Assembly (NCBI RefSeq): GCF_000002075.1
Contig: NW_004797291.1
Location: 886,394 to 950,393 of the forward strand
Reading direction: 5' to 3'
Length of the DNA: 64,000 nucleotides
Source of the DNA: Aplysia californica
Lineage: Eukaryota; Mollusca; Gastropoda; Aplysiida; Aplysiidae
The position numbers and the translations under genes were made by a program. Shown piece by piece: positions 57,001 through 64,000 of the stretch. The notes under the pieces are model-generated. The model ran no database searches. It was not told the origin of the DNA and worked only from the letters and a program-made list of their open reading frames with translations. Within the stretch, counting starts at the first letter, position 1, and every line of letters starts with the position of its first letter.

Positions 57001-57234
57001 GAGCACATTCTGTCCTTCCTAGCATTATACTGGCCGTGATAAATGTACATGTATTTTTGTTTGTATATGGTCTGCAAAGCAAACTTAAAAATAAAATTAA
57101 CATCAAATATGTGGATTGTTTTGATATATATTTACTGTTGTTCAGTCACTGAGAAAGATAGTGTATTTGCTGTTTTGGTGTTCGTTTTATGTTGTGTGAA
57201 TTCTTTTTTTGACTTATTAATTTATTAAGCCACT
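54084..57234 (+). other. HECTD1 3' UTR and downstream flank
   Basis: AT-rich, no supportable ORF. Candidate polyadenylation signals are ATTAAA at 54875-54880 and AATAAA at 57090-57095, the latter followed by a GT-rich stretch. The true 3' end cannot be chosen from sequence alone. Use of the distal site would make a 3' UTR of about 3 kb. Confidence 0.5.
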
Positions 57235-60200
57235 CGTCGCTCATCTCACAAAAGGGCATATCGTCAAAATTACCGGTTTTGAGTTAACACCACCATAGTA
57301 TGTCGGGTAGTGAGATCTATGTTCTCTCAAAACGGCGTATGGATAGCTTTAAAAATGGCAGAGTTATGAGCAAAAAACATTTAGCCCTATAGCTCTCGGG
57401 CAGGAAACTGCATCTCACATAGAGGTCTATGCCTTGTTACGCCCCTTTCTGAGAATATATGCTGAGGCATATGACTGCATACGCCATGGTATGAGATGTT
57501 TCCTTTTAGGTTTTTTTAACTTGAAAATGAGGGGGATGTGTCTCATTTCATGTTTAGTAGTCTTGCGGATTCTTTCTCGCTGCATCATTGAGGGACTTTT
57601 ATACGCCTCCTTACCATTAGTTCAAGTAGACACGTGTTGTTTTGGTACCTGTACTTAAAATTTCATCCTTGCTTTCAGCGTTTGATGTTAATGCACCCGT
57701 AAAGTGATAGTATATTAGCTCATTTGTAAGCTTATAAACTTTCACTTTTTAAAATATTTTCTACTAGTAAAAGTTTTATTTAGGAATTCGGTCCATGAGT
57801 CCCCAAAGATGTAGTATTGCAGAAAGTTCTGATTATATTGACGATTTAGATGCAGACCTGTCTTTCAAACCTGGTTTCTGTGTCATGCAAGAAGGACATA
57901 TTTGCTGCTTGTGCAAGGTGTGTATAGCTCCTGTGCTATACATACTTTGTGGAAGAAACGGGCTCATTGTAGTCTTTAAAAAAAAGCCACATAGCATCGT
58001 AAGTAGAAAACGGATAAACCCAGAAGAGAATAACTCTTTTGTCGTTGGATATTGTACTCAACCCGAAAATTTCATGGTAGAAGGTGCTGTCAAGGATGTG
58101 ACTGCTCAAAATTGAAAGGTCCACTGTCCAATAAATATAAAGAAACTAACCACAAAGGACATTTTGGAGAGGAGTTCCTTAGCCCTACAACTCAAATACA
58201 TTTTGGCGCGCACAGGATTTGAGACAGGTATGAATTTGAAAGCTATGAGAAATATGGTCGAAGCTGTCACACTATTGCGAATGAAACACACGAGGAAATG
58301 TTCCAGCAACATTACAGACTTGGAGACCATCACCTACAATGTGAATTCGTTGTTGGTCTCATTGACTGCTCTGAATCTATGTAAGGGACGAGCTGTTCTC
58401 GCGGACAGAAGACCAATACATATTACTTGACTGTCGATGGAATACCGCCAACTGTAAGACAACATCAGCTGAAAATATTGGAGTAGAACAAAGAGGATGA
58501 TGATGCCCAGCAACTGTCAAAGAAAGAGATGAAAAACTTCCTACCCTTATTAATGCTCATATTGCGAGGTTCACCGCTGTTGACTCGCATCACTACTGTA
58601 GGTCAGTTTCTAGTTAAAAGGACTTGCTCTCAAACCTGAACTGAAGAGGAAAAGCCAAAGTGAGAAAACTTAAAGAAGAGATGCTTTCAGCTGCAATATA
58701 ATCACAAACTGAAGTGATATTATGGAACAGACTCAACAGAGACTATTCAATAACTATTTATTTCCTACAAACCCACAGTACCAAACAGTGATCTTTAAGC
58801 CCCAGAAAAATCAAGTCAAAGACGTTCCATTGAACAGCTGTAAGAAACTCCCACGTATAGCAAAGTACATTTTTCATCAGACTGGAGGAACACACAATGT
58901 TCTTCTAACTCCACCACATTATGTAACTTATAACAGGCTACCACTTGCACTGTGTTTTCGCATTGAAGTGCCTTTCCAGATCATTTTAATCTTCCTTAAC
59001 AAACACTTGCACAATATTTCATTGATAAACAGAGTATTGTGGGCTGAAACGTTTATAAGGTATTACACAAATTCATTACACATGCTTAGAATTTATCTTC
59101 CTACTAATATTGTTGTTGTCTAAGCATAGCTGCCACTTTCCCGCTAAATAGCGGAAACTCCGCTACATCTAGCGTTTCCCTCAACTTTCCTCCTTCCTCT
59201 GGGTCGCAAATTTCATACTTTTTTTTTTCCACGCGGAAAACAACGAACCGGGAGAGAGACGAAAACGCGGTTCGCGCATGTCCGCCCGTAGCTTTCTACT
59301 TCCGTTCTTCTAGGCCCAGCGCTAATTTCACATTGTTTATTGTTGTGGAGCAACACAGTGTCAATCGGGCATCGGGACGTTAGCGCGCCGAGTTGTCATT
59401 GAAATTGGCGGAAATTCGAGAGAAATTGATTCAGAATGCAAAAATAAAAGGAGCTGGAATGAGAAAGAAGCAGCCGGTGTGCGACTTGAAAAGTTCATTA
59501 GAAAATTGAACTAGATCTAGATCTAGATATATATCTAGCCGTTTTTTGCGAAAGAAATCGCGGCCCGCGGCACTCCTGTGCCTGTACAATTGCGGTCCCG
59601 TTTGTTTACATGATGACGGCTATTGTGGCTGCTGCGGAAGTGAATCTAGATCTAGATCTAGAAAATCTATCTCTAGATATAATCTAGATCTAAACATATT
59701 TAGATATATCTAGATCTAGATCTAGATTAGATAGCCTAGGCTATAATTTTAATTCAGTTTATCTCTAAATAAGAAACACACTACAGGGGCACTAAGTGCA
59801 AACGGGACCGCCATTGTACAGGAGTGCCTGCATCCTTGGTCCGATACTGCTCTACGTCTATGTATGTGCACGTTTAAAGTGAAAGAAATCTTTTTATGAG
59901 ACACCAGCTGGCAAAAAACACTAGATTTTTAGTCACCAAGTCCAGACTGTCAAATTGACTCGAATGCTTGTAAGTCAACTTACTGCCTTTATGTTTTTGT
60001 TTTTTTTTGTTTTTTTTTTCAAATACATTTTAATTCAGTTGCCTATGGTTAACAATATGACAGCTTTCCCTTCCAAAACCGTAGGCTAGATTTTCCAGTA
60101 TATATTGCCTCTGGATCTCACTGGTTTCGGAGAGCGCGCGTACGCCTTCGCGCGAATTTCCTCCTTTTTATAAATTTCTGAGTGGCAGCTATGTCTAAGG

Positions 60201-60756
60201 CGCAGTCCTGAATGAAAGGATCTGTGCAGTACTAGTACAAGATCTGGTAATTTTATACTCATTGTATTGTGCAAATTCTACATAATACCTTGAAGACAAG
60301 TAAGAAAGTTTCACTCATTAAGTTATTTACATTTCATATCGTGGAGACCCCAAATCTGCTTCATTTTCTTTTTCTTGTTGTTTTTCACTCAAGAAAATAG
60401 ATCAATTTAGCATATTGAGTTGATGAACCTGTTCAATAATCAAGAAAACAATCCCTTTTCTCTTATATTCTATTACCAAACGATGTAGCTATTCAATCTT
60501 GTGTCTTTACGGACATAATTATATTCTCACAGACAGGCGTATCAGCTATTTTAGACCATTTCTTTAAAACTAATTTCGCATTATCTATCCGTGATAGGGA
60601 ATGATAAACCGGTGGTTGTACTAATATCTTGCCAAAAATTTTAACGAAAAAGCAAATGGTTATGTCACAGCAAGAATTTAAAGTGTCCAAAACTTTGAAA
60701 CGTTCTCCTAAAAAAAGACCAAAATGCTCTTACGCCCTTTTGTGAGATGGACAACG
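57235..60756. mobile_element. decayed ~3.5-kb TIR element downstream of HECTD1
   Basis: The terminal inverted repeats 57235-57260 and 60731-60756 match at about 22 of 26 positions around ATCTCACAAAAGGGC. The interior has several short open frames, for example 57795-58115 with a Cys-rich CCLCKVC stretch, and 58722-59123. None shows a family I recognise. It could be a degraded DNA transposon with nested insertions. The two TIRs could also belong to separate copies. Confidence 0.5.
59510..59740. repeat. CTAGAT-rich palindromic tract
   Basis: Several runs of (TCTAGA)n/(GATCTA)n. Similar shorter runs occur at 1411-1441 and 5138-5160. It lies in the loop of an inverted repeat, 59569-59604 versus 59799-59828. 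Confidence 0.85.
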
Positions 60757-61187
60757 CACTGCATGCCAGTGGTTGGTTGGCAGTTGCTCTGGTGTGGTTT
60801 GCTACTTTTTCCGTATCAAACATCTTTTTCCTGATCTCACCCACTTCTTTACCTTCGGTCTGTTGTTTCTGTCTGTCTGTCTTACTTTTCCCCAGCAATA
60901 AATGACCACTATTGTGTCGATGTGCTTCTCTTTACCCAAACAAACAAACAAACTAAACGAATCTCTGATAGGTCTTTCTTTTCTTTGGCTTGTTTATGGC
61001 GTGTTCTGGACATACTTGCTACTTGGCTCTGTCTTGAAAATGGACTTTGAAGTAGAGATTCTCCTTTAGACAACCGTGCATACCACACAAAAGTCAAGAT
61101 GTGGTCAAAAGGGCAGAAAATATAATTTGTTCTGGAGTATTTTTCTGTGTGGTACGTAAAAACCCAGCCAAGTGTGTAGCATCATTG

Positions 61188-61362
61188 TGGGTGGTTGGCG
61201 GGTACTCTGGTGTGATTTGCTCCTTCATTACTAACAAACATCTGTCGTCATGACCCAATCTCCTTTTTTTTTTCGTTTGTTACTCCTTTATAACACCTCT
61301 AATTTTTGGCACTTATATGACCTTATTGTGTTGCAAGTGCCGTAAAACGCTTACTAAAACAC
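61188..61362 (+). repeat. pyrimidine-rich retroposon copy (family T)
   Basis: GGGTGGTTGGCGGGTACTCT head and a GTGTTGCAAGTGCCGTAAAA tail. A near-complete example of the family, downstream of the gene. Confidence 0.85.
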
Positions 61363-61794
61363 AAAGTAATATCATTCACCCGGAGCATTGAAGGGCTCAC
61401 TCACAGATATCGTCCCTTCAGATCGAACAATGAGATGAAAGGGTTAAGGTTAGCGCCCCTTTCCGCCCCCCCCCCTTTAGAAAAGACACCCACCCCCCTA
61501 AAAACAAATAATCCCGGGGAAAAAATGCCAACGAAGCTACTGCCAAAATCAGCCATAAGCAATAAAAGAAAAAAAACAAATAAACCCAACAAAATGCATG
61601 TACGAGAACCCAACAACAAAACAAAAAGTATTGACAACAAAAAGGACTAAAAAAGAAGAGGGTATTGACCTACAAATAATATAGGCAGGCAACAATGTCC
61701 ATGTATCTAGTGAGTGGTTCGGTTTAAGTTCATGAGTAGTGTAAGATCCAACAATTGACACTGAACTTTGTGCTGCAGTTGCTTTGGGTTCTCG

Positions 61795-62005
61795 TCAGAC
61801 ATTCGTGGCCGGGACCGGCGTCTCCGATGTAGCAACAAGGCGTTTAGCAATCGCACACAGTAGACCCGAGTTCGATTCCCGAGTGGGAAGATTTTTTATT
61901 GAGTATCTTAGCCTCTCTGCGGGACTGCGGGGACACAATGTTCTATACTTCTCAGTATCGGTTGGCTCTGACAGGCAGGGTCGAAGCCCGTCTCTTGAAT
62001 GACAT
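61795..62005 (+). mobile_element. candidate tRNA-headed SINE
   Basis: B-box-like GAGTTCGATTCCCGAG about 55 bp after a weak A-box-like region. The body then carries GACAGGCAGGGTCGAAGCCC. Adjacent to the next SINE. Confidence 0.5.
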
Positions 62006-62039
62006 AACTTGTGTCTATGGGTGCTTTTTGTTTTTGTTT

Positions 62040-62566
62040 GTTTTTGTAAAGTGTTTTACGGCGCTCGTAACTGCATAAGGTCATATGAGCGCACGGGACA
62101 CACCTTATATTTTCAGTTGGTAGGAAATTTTGAATTTTGCCCGGGTGGCGGCCGAAGCCTACTCTTATCGATTTTAGACCACCAAGGGATCTTTAACGTG
62201 CGCAACTTGCACATGGGCCCTCCGGGATTTTTCGCCCTTGTCCGAGAAGGCAAGGTGTAGATCTTTCCTACCAGAAGATCAGGGGTGTGGCAGAGAGACA
62301 GCAGTAAGGAGGAGCCAAAGAGTAGCAGTAGAAAGGCTGCAGAAAGAGTCAGGAGCCCAGAGGAGGGGGCAAAGGAGGTGAGGGGGTGGGGGCAGAAAGT
62401 GGAAATGAAAGCAGACAACAGAACATTGCTAGAGAGCAGGAAAGGAGGTGAAAGGAGACAATTTTAGAGAAGAAAATTTTTCGGTCGCTACACGGATGCG
62501 AACCCGGGACATTTTGAATGAGAGGCCAACACCTTAACCTCTAGGCCATGAGAGCCCCGTAAAAGA
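62040..62566 (-). mobile_element. tRNA-headed SINE, minus strand
   Basis: Read on the minus strand: A box in TGGCCTAGAGGTTAAGG, B box GGTTCGCATCC, a body with GCACGTTAAAGATCCCTTGG, and a tail GCGCTCATATGACCTTATGC ending in GCGCCGTAAAACACTTTAC. The tail is homologous to family T, so family T is probably a derived or truncated form of this SINE. Confidence 0.82.
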
Positions 62567-62710
62567 CGGTCAAAGCACCTAAAAGACGTTCATGCAAAAC
62601 AGTTTTTTATTGATAAATTACCGGTACATGTAATAACTGTATTTCAATGTTTTTCAATTAATCTTCTCGTCCCGTACTAATTTTTCTCATCTTCTATTCA
62701 CGCATTCCTG

Positions 62711-62717
<7 letters not shown>

Positions 62718-62791
<74 letters not shown>
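62718..62791. repeat. (CT)n microsatellite
   Basis: About 74 bp of pure CT repeat. Confidence 0.98.
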
Positions 62792-62795
<4 letters not shown>

Positions 62796-63017
62796 CTTTC
62801 TTTTCCTCCATCATCCAGACATATCACCCTTCACCCCTTCTTCTGTCTGTCTGTCTGTCTGTCGAACACACATAGGCACACACGCACATATGCACGGACA
62901 GCATAGCATTAGTGACAAAAGTGCTTCTTCATCATGAACTTTTAAATAATTTGTACATTTACCATACTTTATTTTTCAAGCACACTTCGACTCACCCCCC
63001 CCCCCTCACGCACGAAC

Positions 63018-63056
63018 ACACACACACACACACACTCACAGACACATACACAGACA

Positions 63057-63118
<62 letters not shown>

Positions 63119-63131
63119 CACACACACACAA
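63018..63131. repeat. (CA)n microsatellite
   Basis: About 110 bp of CA repeat with a few GA interruptions. Confidence 0.97.
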
Positions 63132-63311
63132 GTATACATCCAAGGACATATAACATGTGAAGATCTATTTCATTTTCATATGACTAAAGTGACATAGTCT
63201 GAAACAACCTCATTGGACGCAATGCAATTCGCCCCGCATTACGCCACAGCCATACCTGTGGAAAGTTTGATCCTTAACTCGCCCTACGTTTGTAATCGAA
63301 TAGTTTAAAAA

Positions 63312-63452
63312 TGTGGTTTGCTCCTTCTTTCCTAAAAAAAAAAATCTGTCTCCCCTCCTTTTTGTGTTTGTTACTCTTTTGTAACACCTTTAATCTTCGG
63401 CACTTATATGACCTTATTGTGTTGCAAGTGCCGTAAAACACTTACTAAAACT
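63312..63452 (+). repeat. pyrimidine-rich retroposon copy (family T)
   Basis: ATGTGGTTTGCTCCTTCTTT, GTTACTCTTTTGTAACACCT and a GTTGCAAGTGCCGTAAAACA tail. Confidence 0.85.
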
Positions 63453-64000
63453 AAAAGGTTCAAATATAAATCCCTTCCCCAAGTATATGTAATTTAGCCG
63501 TTCCTTTCTTTCTCTTTCCCCGTCTGTTCCATTTGAAGGCTTCGTGGGTCGTATTTATTTTCAGTTTTCTAAAAGAAACTTATCTGATAGTTTTTATGAA
63601 CGATTGAAATTCCCATTATTTCGCTCTACCGGCTACCCCCCGGATGATGTTACTGACACCATGGCACACAGCAGAAGAATCACGCCATTGTACGAGAATT
63701 GCAAATGCGAACTGTTCATCTCTTTTCTTGAATATTGACTTTCGAGATCCTTCCAGTATCCCCGAGAGTACCTAGTGTTTATGAATTCAAATGATATACA
63801 GTGTGCCTTGTTGTGTCGAACTAATAATAGCTCGTTCGCCAATGTATGACAACGTCCAACGCATCTGCAGAGTATAATGTTTCTTGGAGAGAAATAAAAG
63901 AAATGAGGATTTCGATGATGTGTGGCTTCTGCCATGGTCAACGTGACCAATTCTGGCAGAGACGAGTTTGTCACAAATAATTGAGCATTTAAAAGCTTCC

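Larger units (their letters stand above)
60757..64000. other. 3' flank without a supportable gene
   Basis: SINEs and microsatellites as listed. The open frames here, including the one at 63633-63974 on the minus strand, lack family similarity and splice context. I see no gene. Confidence 0.6.

Noticed and set aside
63633-63974. 113-residue open frame on the minus strand
   Set aside because: No recognised family, no splice or promoter context, and it lies in SINE- and microsatellite-rich sequence.

Overview
The window is a piece of an animal nuclear genome, most likely a mollusc and plausibly a gastropod. The evidence is one very long, intron-rich bilaterian gene, tRNA-headed SINEs, a CR1/L2-like LINE tail, many CA/GT/CT microsatellites and recurring CTAGAT runs. 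The species assignment is inference. Nothing looks bacterial or viral.

Almost everything from 1246 to 54083 is one + strand gene: a complete ortholog of the HECT E3 ubiquitin ligase HECTD1. I could place 48 coding exons with consistent GT-AG junctions and phases. Their lengths sum to 7,716 nt, or 2,571 residues plus stop. In order, the protein has an armadillo-like N-terminus, ankyrin repeats, a SUN-type galactose-binding-like domain, a MIB/HERC2 domain, a long Ser/Thr-rich and acidic linker, and a C-terminal HECT domain with the catalytic Cys near residue 2540. A 100-base assembly gap in intron 10 costs no coding sequence.

The most striking content is in introns 30 to 35 (36.5-44.7 kb). Eight copies of a box C/D snoRNA-like element lie there on the sense strand: five in intron 30 and one each in introns 32, 33 and 35. 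All carry a 10-nt guide, TGGTAGCCGT, beside box D'. It is complementary to a conserved 18S rRNA segment. By the D+5 rule the target is the residue I recall as human 18S G436, the SNORD100 target. The intron 30 copies sit in a tandem segmental duplication whose unit also carries a decaying copy of the 3' end of exon 30. One snoRNA copy is split by a truncated LINE. The guide has stayed intact while the exon fossils and terminal stems have diverged.

Intron 1 (1386-10745) holds a nested foldback structure about 4.5 kb long (1518-6014), a TIR element (8238-9015) and a degenerate telomere-like tract (7767-7891). Other introns carry two full-length tRNA-headed SINEs, a second TIR family, and many sense-oriented copies of a pyrimidine-rich retroposon, several of them just upstream of 3' splice sites. 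After the stop codon come a 3' UTR/flank to about 57.2 kb, a decayed 3.5-kb element with terminal inverted repeats (57235-60756), and a SINE- and microsatellite-rich tail to 64 kb with no gene I can support.
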